Of a stretch of DNA of 41,906 nucleotides, positions 25,811-33,284 are shown in pieces. Numbering within the stretch: position 1 is the first letter of the stretch; every line of letters begins with the position of its first letter. The notes under the pieces were generated by a model. The model worked only from the letters and a program-made list of their open reading frames with translations, was not told the origin of the DNA and did not search any database. This DNA is from Actinospica durhamensis (GTDB taxonomy: Bacteria > Actinomycetota > Actinomycetes > Streptomycetales > Catenulisporaceae): contig NZ_JAGSOG010000044.1 of assembly GCF_018139695.1 (NCBI RefSeq), positions 1-41,906 of the forward strand. The letters are read 5' to 3'. A program made the translations under genes and the position numbers.

Positions 25811-26826
25811 CGGGCCGCCTCCACCTTCGTCGTCTGGGTCGGAACCTCGTCGGCCGGCTCATCGGCCGGCTTCCCGGCCGACTTGTTCGCGGTCAGCGCC
25901 AGGAACACCTCGTCCAGGGACGCCGTCACGGTGCTGATGTCGGCGATCGCTATGTCCGCGGCCGCCACCGCCTTGAGCAGCCTGGCCACCTGGTCGTCCT
26001 CGGCGACCGGTCCGCCGACCGTCCCCGGCGCGACATCCTCCACCACCCCGAGCACGCTCTGCAGCACGGTGCGCAGCTCGGGCAGGTCCGCCAGGACGAC
26101 CGGGCGCAGCCGGATGCTGCGGCCGGCGATCTTCACCTTCAGCTCGTCGGCGGTGCCCCGCGCGATGAACCGGCCCTTGTCCATCACCGCGATGTCCTGG
26201 GCCAGCGCCTCGGCCTCCTCCATGTACTGCGTGGTCAGCAGCACGGTGGTGCCGGTGGAGGACAGGTCCCGCACGATCTCCCACAAGTCGTTGCGCCGGG
26301 CCGGGTCAAGACCCGTGGTCGGCTCGTCCAGGAACAGCACCCGCGGCCGCCCCACCAGTGACGCGGCCAGGTCCAGCCGCCGGCGCATACCGCCGGAGTA
26401 CTGCTTGGCCGTCTTCTTCGCGTCCTCGTCCAGGCCGAAGGTCTCGAGCAGCTCGAGCGCCCGCGCCTTGGCCTGCTTGGCCGGCAGGTCGAGCAGCCGG
26501 CCGATCATGTAGACGTTCTCGTAGCCGCTGAGCGACTCATCCACGGCCGCGAACTGGCCGGTCAGGCCGATCACCCGGCGCACGGCCTGGGCGTGGGCCA
26601 CGACGTCGAGACCGGCCACCCGGGCCGTGCCCCCGTCCGGCCGCAGCAGCGTGGAAAGCATGCGTACGATCGTGGTCTTGCCCGCCCCGTTGGGTCCGAG
26701 CAGGCCGAAGACCGAGCCGGCGGGCACGGCCAGGTCGACGTGGTCCACCGCGGTCTGCTCGCCGAACTTCTTCACCAGGCCCTCGACCTGGACCGCGAGC
26801 TGCCCGGATCCGTTCTGTATCTCCAT
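25807..26826 (-). CDS. ABC transporter ATP-binding protein (DrrA-like)
   Basis: A 339-residue ATPase. Walker A is GPNGAGKTT, the signature YSGGMRRRLDLA, and Walker B RVLFLDEPTTGLDP; LLTTQYMEEAE supplies the H-loop region with Gln in place of the usual His, as in DrrA relatives. The C-terminal extension of about 110 residues is typical of drug-exporter ATPases. I chose ATG 26826; an in-frame GTG at 26856 would overlap a repeat array that looks regulatory. It is coupled to the permease by a four-base overlap. Confidence 0.92.
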   Translation of the reverse strand: MEIQNGSGQLAVQVEGLVKKFGEQTAVDHVDLAVPAGSVFGLLGPNGAGKTTIVRMLSTLLRPDGGTARVAGLDVVAHAQAVRRVIGLTGQFAAVDESLSGYENVYMIGRLLDLPAKQAKARALELLETFGLDEDAKKTAKQYSGGMRRRLDLAASLVGRPRVLFLDEPTTGLDPARRNDLWEIVRDLSSTGTTVLLTTQYMEEAEALAQDIAVMDKGRFIARGTADELKVKIAGRSIRLRPVVLADLPELRTVLQSVLGVVEDVAPGTVGGPVAEDDQVARLLKAVAAADIAIADISTVTASLDEVFLALTANKSAGKPADEPADEVPTQTTKVEAAR

Positions 26827-26849
26827 GACGGCCACTGTGCCGTCAGGGA

Positions 26850-26895
26850 CTGACACCGCGCTGACGCCGCTGACTCCGGCTGACGTCAGGCTGAC
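26850..26895 (-). repeat. Five CTGAC (GTCAG) direct repeats upstream of the DrrAB-like operon
   Basis: CTGAC is at 26850, 26861, 26870, 26880 and 26891, spaced 11, 9, 10 and 11 bases, so all copies lie on about one face of the helix. They sit 24-69 bp before ATG 26826. SARP-family proteins are known to bind direct repeats with 11-bp spacing, and a SARP gene is convergent with this operon. The link is inference. Confidence 0.45.
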
Positions 26896-26902
26896 GCCCG
26901 CG

Positions 26903-26925
26903 GCCCGCCGGCCGGGCCGGCGGGC
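26903..26925. terminator. Hairpin terminator after the OsmC gene
   Basis: An 11-bp GC-only inverted repeat with a single-base centre (26903-26913 and 26915-26925) lies 24 bases downstream of the OsmC stop and just upstream of the ABC operon repeats. Confidence 0.6.
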
Positions 26926-26949
26926 GGATCAGGCCTGGTCGCGGGCCGG

Positions 26950-27390
26950 TCAGCCGACGCTGTCAGCGGACTCGGCCACGCTGCTGCGCACCGGCGTGCC
27001 GCGCTCCACGGTGCGGCTGACCGTGCACAGCCGGTCGTGCGAGAGCTTGACCGCGCGCGGCAGGATCGCCCGCGCCTTGTCGCCCTCCTCGCCCTCCGGG
27101 AACGCCACGTGGAAGGTCGCGGACAGGTTCTCCATCCGGCTGCCCTCCTCGTCGTTCACCTTGTCGCCCTGTACGGCCACCTCGAACCGCAGCGGCTCGG
27201 TGTGCCGGGTGGTGGCCACGTCGGCGTCGATCGCGGTGCACCCGCCGATCGCGGCCAGCAGCAGTTCGACCGGGGTGAACCCGTCCCCGTCGCCGGAGCC
27301 GAACTCGATCCGCCCGCCGCGGGAGTTGACCGCCACATAGCGGCCGGATCCGACCCGTTCGACCGTCACAGTACGCAAGGTGTCGCTCAT
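26950..27390 (-). CDS. OsmC/Ohr family peroxiredoxin-like protein
   Basis: A 146-residue OsmC-fold protein. The two conserved Cys are in AIGGCTAID (about residue 51) and DRLCTVSRTV (about residue 121); in this family they reduce organic hydroperoxides. GDGFTPVELLLAAIGGC is the signature. Length is normal. The start is ATG 27390, with TAGGCT seven bases upstream and no Shine-Dalgarno. It diverges from the GH13 gene across only 20 bp. Confidence 0.92.
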   Translation of the reverse strand: MSDTLRTVTVERVGSGRYVAVNSRGGRIEFGSGDGDGFTPVELLLAAIGGCTAIDADVATTRHTEPLRFEVAVQGDKVNDEEGSRMENLSATFHVAFPEGEEGDKARAILPRAVKLSHDRLCTVSRTVERGTPVRSSVAESADSVG

Positions 27391-27396
27391 GCCCGC

Positions 27397-27403
27397 TAGC
27401 CTA
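27397..27403. promoter_or_regulatory. Overlapping divergent -10 boxes between osmC-like and GH13 genes
   Basis: TAGCCT (27397-27402, plus) and TAGGCT (27403-27398, minus) share five base pairs. Each ends seven or eight bases before the start codon on its strand. Both genes would be leaderless and would compete for the same DNA. The -35 regions are weak. Confidence 0.45.
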
Positions 27404-27410
27404 GGACGTC

Positions 27411-29054
27411 GTGGCGCTCCTCACCTCCCCGCCGGCCTGGCTGGCAGACGCGGTGCTCTACCAGATCTATCCGCAGTCCTTCGCCGACTCGAACGGCGAC
27501 GGCGTCGGCGACCTGCCCGGGCTGCGCGCCAGACTCGACTATCTGAGCGAGCTGGGTGTCAACACGGTCTGGCTCAGCCCCCTGTTCGCCTCCCCCTTCT
27601 TCGACGCCGGCTACGACGTCTCCGACTACCTGCGCGTCGCCCCGCGCTACGGCACCGAACAGGACCTGGTCGAGCTGGTCCGCGAGGCCGGGCAGCGCGG
27701 CATCAGGGTGCTGCTCGACCTGGTGGCCGGGCACACCTCGGATCAGCACCCGTGGTTCCGGGCGAGTGCGGGCCTGGGCGCGGCGGACCCCGACGACACG
27801 CCGGAGCACGCCGCCGACCGCTACATCTGGTCCGAGGCCGCCGAACCGCCGGGACCGGCCTGGGTCCGCTCGCCCGGCACCCGCTCCGGCTACTTCCTGC
27901 CCAACTTCTACGCCGTCCAGCCCGCCCTGAACTTCGGCTACGCCCGCACCGACCCGGCCGAGCCCTGGCGTCAGCCGGTCGACGCGCCGGGACCGCGGGC
28001 GAACCGCGCGGCACTGCGCGAGATCATGGCCTACTGGTTCGAGCGCGGCGTCGCCGGATTCCGCGTCGACATGGCGTCCTCGCTGGTCAAGGACGACCCC
28101 GGCCGGGTCGAGACGGCCCGGCTGTGGGGCGAGATGCGTGCCTGGCTGGACGAGGCGTATCCCGACAAGGTCCTGATCTCAGAGTGGGGCGACCCGAAGG
28201 CCTCGGTCCCCGCGGGCTTCCACGCCGACTTCTTCCTGCACTTCGTCGGCCGCCCGCTGCGCTCCTTGTGGGGCAACGCGCAGGGCAGCCACGACCCCGA
28301 GTGGGACACCGAGGCTTGCTACTTCGCCCCGGAGGGCGAGGGCGGCCTCGGCGAGTTCCTGGCCGCGTGGCAGGAGGCCGACACGGCGATCGACGGCAAC
28401 GGCCACATCGCCCTGCCGACCGCCAACCACGACTTCTCCCGGCTCACCTGCGGCACCCGCACCCGGCACATGGTGGCGCCGGCGTTCGCCTTCCTGCTCA
28501 CCTGGCCCACGCTGCCGGTGATCTACTTCGGCGACGAGATCGGCATGCGCTACCTGCCCGGCCTGCCGGACAAGGAGGGCAGCCAGCTGGGCACCCAGGC
28601 GCGCCAGGGTTCGAGGACGCCGATGCAGTGGGCTGAGTCCGAGCCGAACGCCGGGTTCTCGGCCGCCCCGGCCGAACTGCTCTACCTGCCCCTCGATCCC
28701 GCGTCGGACCGTCCCACCGCGGCCGAGCAGGAGGCGGACCCGCGCTCGCTGCTCAACCGGGTGAGGGAGCTGATCCGCCTGCGCGCCGCGCATCCCGAAC
28801 TCGGCACCGGCGGCATCGTGCGCCTGGTGCACGCCGGATACCCCGGCGTATTCGTGCGCGGCGAGCGGTACGTGGTCGTGGTGAACCCGAGCGCGCGGCC
28901 GCAGACGTGGGCGCTGCCCGGCGACCTGTGCGTCCACGGCCCGGTGCTCGCCCGCGGCGTCGAGGTCGAGGGCGTGGGCGTGCGGGCCGAGCCGTTCGGC
29001 TACGGCGTCTTCGAGCTCGAAGGGGGACCGCCGGGGCGGCGGGCCGATGGCTGA
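27411..29054 (+). CDS. GH13 alpha-amylase family glycoside hydrolase
   Basis: A 547-residue (beta/alpha)8-barrel enzyme of the alpha-glucosidase / oligo-1,6-glucosidase type. LADAVLYQIYPQSFADSNGDGVGDLPG is the usual N-terminus of that subgroup. The catalytic nucleophile is Asp220 in GFRVDMASS, the acid/base Glu258 in LISEWGD, and the transition-state stabiliser Asp341 in NHD. A small C-terminal beta domain (about residues 460-547) follows. No signal peptide is seen, so it is cytoplasmic, probably acting on imported malto-oligosaccharides or trehalose-like sugars. The start is GTG 27411, probably leaderless. Its end overlaps the RHH gene by eight bases. Confidence 0.92.
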   Translation: MALLTSPPAWLADAVLYQIYPQSFADSNGDGVGDLPGLRARLDYLSELGVNTVWLSPLFASPFFDAGYDVSDYLRVAPRYGTEQDLVELVREAGQRGIRVLLDLVAGHTSDQHPWFRASAGLGAADPDDTPEHAADRYIWSEAAEPPGPAWVRSPGTRSGYFLPNFYAVQPALNFGYARTDPAEPWRQPVDAPGPRANRAALREIMAYWFERGVAGFRVDMASSLVKDDPGRVETARLWGEMRAWLDEAYPDKVLISEWGDPKASVPAGFHADFFLHFVGRPLRSLWGNAQGSHDPEWDTEACYFAPEGEGGLGEFLAAWQEADTAIDGNGHIALPTANHDFSRLTCGTRTRHMVAPAFAFLLTWPTLPVIYFGDEIGMRYLPGLPDKEGSQLGTQARQGSRTPMQWAESEPNAGFSAAPAELLYLPLDPASDRPTAAEQEADPRSLLNRVRELIRLRAAHPELGTGGIVRLVHAGYPGVFVRGERYVVVVNPSARPQTWALPGDLCVHGPVLARGVEVEGVGVRAEPFGYGVFELEGGPPGRRADG

Positions 29055-29331
29055 GCGCAAGAACATCCTGCTGCGTCTGGACCCGGCCGTGCACGACGCC
29101 CTCGCCCGCTGGGCCGGCGACGAGTTGCGCAGCACGACCGCCCAGATCGAGCTGGTGCTGCGCCGCGCTCTGGCCGACGCCGGGCGCCTGCCGTCCAACG
29201 TGGGCGGCCTCCCGCGCCGCGGCCGTCCGCCCAAGGCCGAGCCCGGGTCCGAAGCCGGGCCCGAGGCGGCCGGGGCCGTCGCCGAGGGCTCCGTCCCCAC
29301 GCCCGCCCCGCCGTCCGTCAACGAACATTGA
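29047..29331 (+). CDS. Ribbon-helix-helix (Arc-like) DNA-binding protein with AT-hook-like tail
   Basis: A 94-residue protein. Residues 4-45 (KNILLRLDPAVHDALARWAG and STTAQIELVLRRALADAG) have the strand-helix-helix pattern of Arc/CopG repressors. The tail contains RRGRPPKAEP (about residues 57-66), which has the GRP core of an AT-hook, followed by an acidic Pro/Ala-rich end. ATG 29047 lies inside the GH13 3' end (eight-base overlap). Fourteen bases after its stop begins a perfect AT-rich palindrome in front of an ABC exporter operon, which is its most likely operator. No toxin gene is next to it. The domain call is confident; the target is inferred. Confidence 0.8.
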   Translation: MAERKNILLRLDPAVHDALARWAGDELRSTTAQIELVLRRALADAGRLPSNVGGLPRRGRPPKAEPGSEAGPEAAGAVAEGSVPTPAPPSVNEH

Positions 29332-29356
29332 CCCCCCTCCAGTAAAGTGATATCAC
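29328..29356 (+). promoter_or_regulatory. Promoter of the second ABC exporter, probably leaderless
   Basis: TTGACC (29328-29333), a 17-bp spacer and TATCAC (29351-29356) predict a transcription start at about 29363-29364, which is the GTG start codon itself. There is no ribosome binding site before GTG 29364. Confidence 0.5.
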
Positions 29357-29358
29357 TT
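29345..29358. promoter_or_regulatory. Perfect 14-bp palindromic operator AAGTGATATCACTT
   Basis: This fully symmetric, AT-rich site covers the -10 box of the ABC exporter promoter. A dimer of dimers of a ribbon-helix-helix repressor would fit, and such a protein is encoded directly upstream. Binding would block transcription. Confidence 0.6.
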
Positions 29359-29363
29359 AATTC

Positions 29364-30347
29364 GTGAGTGAGATCGGCACGTCCACACCCGTCCCGTCCT
29401 CGGCCCCCGCGGTCGAGGTGGACGGGCTGACCAAGCGTTTCGGCGCCCGCACCGCGTTCGAGGACGTCTCCTTCGCCGTCCAGTACGGCGAGGTGTTCGG
29501 CTTCCTCGGCCCCAACGGCGCCGGCAAGACGACCACCGTGCGCACGCTCGGCACGCTGCTCGAGCCGACCTCGGGCCGGGCCACCGTCGCCGGTCTCGAG
29601 CTGCGCCCGGACAACGGCGTCGAGATCCGCCGGCGTATCGCCGTCATGCCCGAGGCGCCCGGCCTCTACCTGCGCCTGAGCGTGGCCGAGAACCTCGAGT
29701 TCTTCGCCGGGCTCTACGAGCTCGACGACCGGCGGGCCCGGATCGAGCGGGCGCTGCGGGCGGTGAACCTGACCGACCGCGCCGACGAGCTGTGCCGGAC
29801 GCTCTCGAAGGGCCTGCGCCAGCGCGTCGGGCTGGCCCGCGCTCTGCTGAGCGACCCGCGGGTGCTCTTCCTGGACGAGCCGACCTCGGGCCTTGACCCG
29901 GTCGCCGCCCGCGAGGTGCACGACCTGATCGAGACCCTGCGCAGCCGCGGCGTGACCATCTTCCTGACCACGCACCGGCTGGCCGAGGCGGAGCGGCTGT
30001 GCGACCGGGTGGCCATCATGAACACCACGCTGCGCCTGATTGGAAGCCCCGCCGAGCTGCGCGACCGGCTGTTCAGCAAGTCCGTCGAACTGCGCGTGCG
30101 CGAGCCGCTGCCCGACCCCGAGCGCGTGCTCGGCGCGCTTCCCGGCGTGGAGAGCTGGAGCGCGGGGCCGGACGCGGCCGGGACCTACCTGCTCGCCGTC
30201 GCCGACCCGGACCAGGCCGCGTCCGCCGTGGCCCGCGCCGTCGTGGACGCCGGAGCCGACCTGCTCGCGCTCACCCCGTCCCGCCACTCGCTCGAGGACG
30301 TCTACCTCCAGCTGATCGACACCGATGTGGAGGCGAGCTCGCGATGA
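29364..30347 (+). CDS. ABC transporter ATP-binding protein
   Basis: A 327-residue ATPase. Walker A is GPNGAGKTT at about residues 51-59, the signature is LSKGLRQRVGLA (an LSKG variant common in CcmA/NatA-like exporters), Walker B is RVLFLDEPTSGLDP, and the H-loop FLTTHRLAEAE keeps its His. A 100-residue C-terminal domain follows, ending SLEDVYLQLI as in ABC-2 exporters. The start is GTG 29364, and its stop overlaps the permease start (ATGA). The substrate is unknown. Confidence 0.92.
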   Translation: MSEIGTSTPVPSSAPAVEVDGLTKRFGARTAFEDVSFAVQYGEVFGFLGPNGAGKTTTVRTLGTLLEPTSGRATVAGLELRPDNGVEIRRRIAVMPEAPGLYLRLSVAENLEFFAGLYELDDRRARIERALRAVNLTDRADELCRTLSKGLRQRVGLARALLSDPRVLFLDEPTSGLDPVAAREVHDLIETLRSRGVTIFLTTHRLAEAERLCDRVAIMNTTLRLIGSPAELRDRLFSKSVELRVREPLPDPERVLGALPGVESWSAGPDAAGTYLLAVADPDQAASAVARAVVDAGADLLALTPSRHSLEDVYLQLIDTDVEASSR

Positions 30348-31096
30348 CCTCGACGACGCCGATGAGGCTCAGCCATACCCGTATCCGGGCGATCGTGCGC
30401 AAGGAGCTGCGCGACTACCGGCGCAACCGCTTCGTCACCTCCAGCATGGGCGTCATGCCGCTGCTGTTCGTGGTGCTGCCGATCATCGACATCTTCAAGC
30501 TCGGCTCCGGAGCCTCCGGGCCGAAGCTGGACAACGTGATCGGCCTCGCGCTGCTGTACCTGCTGCTGATCCCCGCGCTGGTGCCGGCCGTGGTCGCGGC
30601 GTACTCGGTGGTCGGGGAGCGGGAACAGGGCACGCTCGAGCCGGTGCTGACCACACCGGTGCGCCGGGAGGAGTTCCTGCTCGGCAAGGCGCTGGCAGCC
30701 TTCCTGCCGACGCTCGCGATCGCCTACCTGATGTTCGGCATCTTCCTCGCGGTGGTGGGCCTTTTCGCGCACCAGGAGGTGGTCACGGACGTGTTCAAGA
30801 CCTCCCGGATCCTGCCGCAGGTGCTGTTCACGCCGCTGCTCGCGGGCTGGTCGATCTGGGCCGGCATCGCGATCTCCTCCAGGGTCAGCGACGTGCGCGT
30901 GGCCCAGCAGCTGGGCACCCTGGTCAGCCTCCCGCCGCTGGCCGTCACCTCGCTGATGGGCTTCGGCGTCATCCGGCCCACCGTCGGGCTCGGGCTCGTG
31001 CTCGGCGCGGCGCTGCTGGTGATCGACATCGGCGCCTGGCGGGTGGTGTCCATGCTCTTCGACCGCGAGCGCATGATCAGCGGCATCAAGGCGTAA
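30344..31096 (+). CDS. ABC-2 type permease
   Basis: A 250-residue membrane protein with about six hydrophobic segments. The cytoplasmic start RAIVRKELRDYRRNR and the loop VVGEREQGTLEPVLTTPVRREEFLLGKAL are hallmarks of the NatB-like ABC-2 permeases. DRERMISGIKA forms the C-terminus. It is coupled to the preceding ATPase by a four-base overlap. A 24-bp hairpin ends the operon. Confidence 0.92.
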   Translation: MTSTTPMRLSHTRIRAIVRKELRDYRRNRFVTSSMGVMPLLFVVLPIIDIFKLGSGASGPKLDNVIGLALLYLLLIPALVPAVVAAYSVVGEREQGTLEPVLTTPVRREEFLLGKALAAFLPTLAIAYLMFGIFLAVVGLFAHQEVVTDVFKTSRILPQVLFTPLLAGWSIWAGIAISSRVSDVRVAQQLGTLVSLPPLAVTSLMGFGVIRPTVGLGLVLGAALLVIDIGAWRVVSMLFDRERMISGIKA

Positions 31097-31112
31097 GGCG
31101 GCTGCGACGCCT

Positions 31113-31172
31113 CGGGCGAGCCGGCTGAGCCGGACTGAGCCCGACTGAGTCCGGCTCAGCCCGGCTCGCCCG
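31113..31172. terminator. Long bidirectional hairpin terminator
   Basis: Arms 31113-31136 and 31148-31172 pair over 24 bp with one bulged C and an 11-nt loop. The right arm overlaps the last codons of the convergent citryl-CoA-lyase-like gene (stop at 31156-31158). Confidence 0.8.
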
Positions 31173-31962
31173 GGGCGACGTAGCGGGCGTTGCGATCCAC
31201 CGTCAGGTAGATCGAGTTCGCCACCGGCCTGCGCATCTCCTCGGCGATGTGTCCGATCAGCCCGGCGCACCGGGCCAGCAGCACGGTGGCCCGCAGCAGT
31301 TCGGGCGGCAGCCCCAGGTCCGCCAGCGCGGCCCCGCTCACCCCGGCGCCGTTGAGCGGCAGCCGCTTGCCGAGCACCTGCTCGTGCACCCGCCCGATCG
31401 CCTCGAACAGGGCGAGGTGTGTGCCGTAGGTCCCGGCCTCGTGCGCGATGCCGATCAGCCGCGGCGTACGCGGATCGCCGACCTTGTGCACCGGATGCCC
31501 GAGTCCCGGCACGAACCGGCCGGCCGCCCCGCAGTCGGTCACCGCGCGCAACGCGAGCGCGTCCCAGGCCGCCTCGTCCTCGATCGCGGGCAGTCCGTCG
31601 GGCGTGTCCGCCGCGTCCGCGAGCACGTCACCGAGGAACCGGCCGGTGTCCTCGGTCACCCCGAGGAACCGCGAGCCCCCGCCGAGCAGGCCCGCGGCCA
31701 CCGCCCCCTGCACCGCGTCGGGCGCGCTGAGGTAGGTGAGGCGTGCGGCGATGGCGGTGGGGGTGAATCCGTGGTCGGCCAGACCAATGAGTACGGCCTC
31801 GAACACGCGCGTCTCACCGGGTGTCGGCTGCCGCTGCGTCAGCAGCCAGAAGGCGAGCTCCCCGAACGAGACCCGCCCCATCAGGTCGTGCGCCAGATCC
31901 TGCCCGAGCAGGCTGATGCTGTCGGCGTCCGAGGTGCCCAGCGATGTCGGGAACGTGGTCAC
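31156..31962 (-). CDS. Citryl-CoA lyase-like protein (citrate synthase fold)
   Basis: A 268-residue protein with the compact citrate-synthase fold of citryl-CoA lyases rather than full-length (about 430-residue) synthases. GLGHPVHKVGDPRTPRL carries the conserved His and substrate-binding residues; FGELAFWLLTQRQPTPGE and LNGAGVSGAALADLGLP are family motifs. It would cleave a 3-hydroxy-tricarboxyl-CoA-like thioester to an acyl-CoA and a 2-oxoacid. The start is GTG 31962, with AAGGAG upstream. It overlaps the CoA-transferase by four bases, implying that the transferase makes its substrate. The in vivo substrate is unknown. Confidence 0.85.
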   Translation of the reverse strand: MTTFPTSLGTSDADSISLLGQDLAHDLMGRVSFGELAFWLLTQRQPTPGETRVFEAVLIGLADHGFTPTAIAARLTYLSAPDAVQGAVAAGLLGGGSRFLGVTEDTGRFLGDVLADAADTPDGLPAIEDEAAWDALALRAVTDCGAAGRFVPGLGHPVHKVGDPRTPRLIGIAHEAGTYGTHLALFEAIGRVHEQVLGKRLPLNGAGVSGAALADLGLPPELLRATVLLARCAGLIGHIAEEMRRPVANSIYLTVDRNARYVAPGEPG

Positions 31963-33119
31963 GACTGCTCCTTCGTCTCGAAGCCCAGCCACGCGCGGAT
32001 CTCGTCTCCGTGCTCGTCCAACCCGGGCGGCGCATTCGTATACCTGGCGGGCGTGGCCGAGAGCGAGATCGGGTTGCGTACCGTCGGCACGTCCCCGGCC
32101 AGCACGACCGGCTCGAGGCCGAGCTCCTCGGCGAGCTGTACCCCGCCGCGTACGTCGTTGATGGGCCCGCACGGCACGCCCGCGTCCGAGAGCACCCGGA
32201 ACCAGTCCTGCGCCGAACGGGTGGCCAGCCGCTCGAGCAGCAGGGGTCGAAGCTGCTCGCGGTTGTCGTTGCGCTGCCCGACGCTGGAGAAGCGCGCGTC
32301 CTCGGCGAGCTCCGGCAGGTCCAGCGCCGCGACCAGCTTGCGGAACTGTCCGTCGTTGCCCGCGGCGACGATGAGCGATCCCTCACCGGTCGGCAGCGGC
32401 TCGTACGGGAACAGGCTCAGGTGCGCGTTGCCCATCCGCTGCGGTACGACGCCGCCCGCGACGTAGGCGGAGGTCTGGTTGACCAGCGCCGACAGGGCGG
32501 TGGAGAGCAGGTTCGTCTCCACGTGCTGACCCGCGCCGGTCTGCGAGCGGTGGTGCAGCGCGGCGAGGATGCCGATGGCCGAGTGCAGCCCGGTCATGAC
32601 GTCGAACACGGATATGCCCGCGCGGTACGGCGGCCCGTCCGCCGACCCGGTCAGGCTCATCAGCCCGGACATGCCCTGCACGAGCAGGTCGTAGCCCGGC
32701 AGCGAAGCGCCGCCGGCGGTCCCGAACCCGCTGATGGAGCAGTAGACGCAGCCGGGATTGAGGGCACTGACGGCCTCGTAGCCGAGCCCGAACCGGTCGA
32801 GCCCGCCCGGCTTGAAGTTGTGGATGAACACGTCCGCCCGCGCGGCCAGCTCCCGCGCCACCGGCAGGTCGGCCTCGGCGGACAGGTCGAGCACGATCGA
32901 GCGCTTGTTGCGGTTGACGGACAGGTAGTAGGTCCCGGTGCTCCCGCGCCGCGGCGGGACCCAGTGCCGCGTGTCGTCCCCGGCCGGGCTCTCCACCTTG
33001 ATCACGTCCGCGCCGAGGTCGGCCAGCAGCATCGTCGCGTAGGGCCCGGCGAGCACCCGGGAGAAGTCGGCGACCAGGATGCCGGAGAGCGGGCCCGAGC
33101 CGGGCGGCGAAGTCTCCAT
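31959..33119 (-). CDS. Family III (CaiB/BaiF) CoA-transferase
   Basis: A 386-residue CoA-transferase. DFSRVLAGPYATMLLADLGADVIKVE is the N-terminal signature, NRNKRSIVLDL and FIHNFKPGGLDRFGL follow, and the catalytic Asp144 is in GYDLLVQGMSGLMSLTG. The protein would move CoA from a donor such as succinyl-CoA to a carboxylic acid. The start is ATG 33119 with AAGGAGCG upstream. A TTGACA promoter and an inverted repeat lie in front of it. It is coupled to the citryl-CoA-lyase-like gene. Confidence 0.92.
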   Translation of the reverse strand: METSPPGSGPLSGILVADFSRVLAGPYATMLLADLGADVIKVESPAGDDTRHWVPPRRGSTGTYYLSVNRNKRSIVLDLSAEADLPVARELAARADVFIHNFKPGGLDRFGLGYEAVSALNPGCVYCSISGFGTAGGASLPGYDLLVQGMSGLMSLTGSADGPPYRAGISVFDVMTGLHSAIGILAALHHRSQTGAGQHVETNLLSTALSALVNQTSAYVAGGVVPQRMGNAHLSLFPYEPLPTGEGSLIVAAGNDGQFRKLVAALDLPELAEDARFSSVGQRNDNREQLRPLLLERLATRSAQDWFRVLSDAGVPCGPINDVRGGVQLAEELGLEPVVLAGDVPTVRNPISLSATPARYTNAPPGLDEHGDEIRAWLGFETKEQS

Positions 33120-33204
33120 CAGACGCTCCTTAGGCCTCAGGTCCGCTGGGATCGGTCGGCTGAGCGGGCACGTCGGACTGCGGATCACGCTCACGACCGC
33201 CATA

Positions 33205-33249
33205 CGGACAACTGTCCGAAACTCTCGTCCGCGTGCCGTGAGTTGTCAA
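33205..33249 (-). promoter_or_regulatory. Promoter and CGGACA-N2-TGTCCG operator of the CoA-transferase operon
   Basis: On the minus strand TTGACA (33249-33244), a 17-bp spacer and GAGAGT (33226-33221) form a good promoter. The inverted repeat CGGACA-AC-TGTCCG (33205-33218) begins three bases after the -10 box and covers the predicted transcription start. The same repeat recurs at 34236-34251. Confidence 0.6.
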
Positions 33250-33284
33250 GCCCTGGTCGGGGCGAGGGAGCGCGGCCTGGTTTT

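Noticed and set aside
23382-25862. Long minus-strand open frame opposite the SARP gene
   Set aside because: Low-complexity His, Gly, Arg and Leu-rich translation without motifs, fully explained by high GC content opposite real coding sequence.
26826-26856. GTG 26856 as the start of the DrrA-like ATPase
   Set aside because: It would place the start inside the CTGAC repeat array and adds only a weakly coding 10-residue extension.
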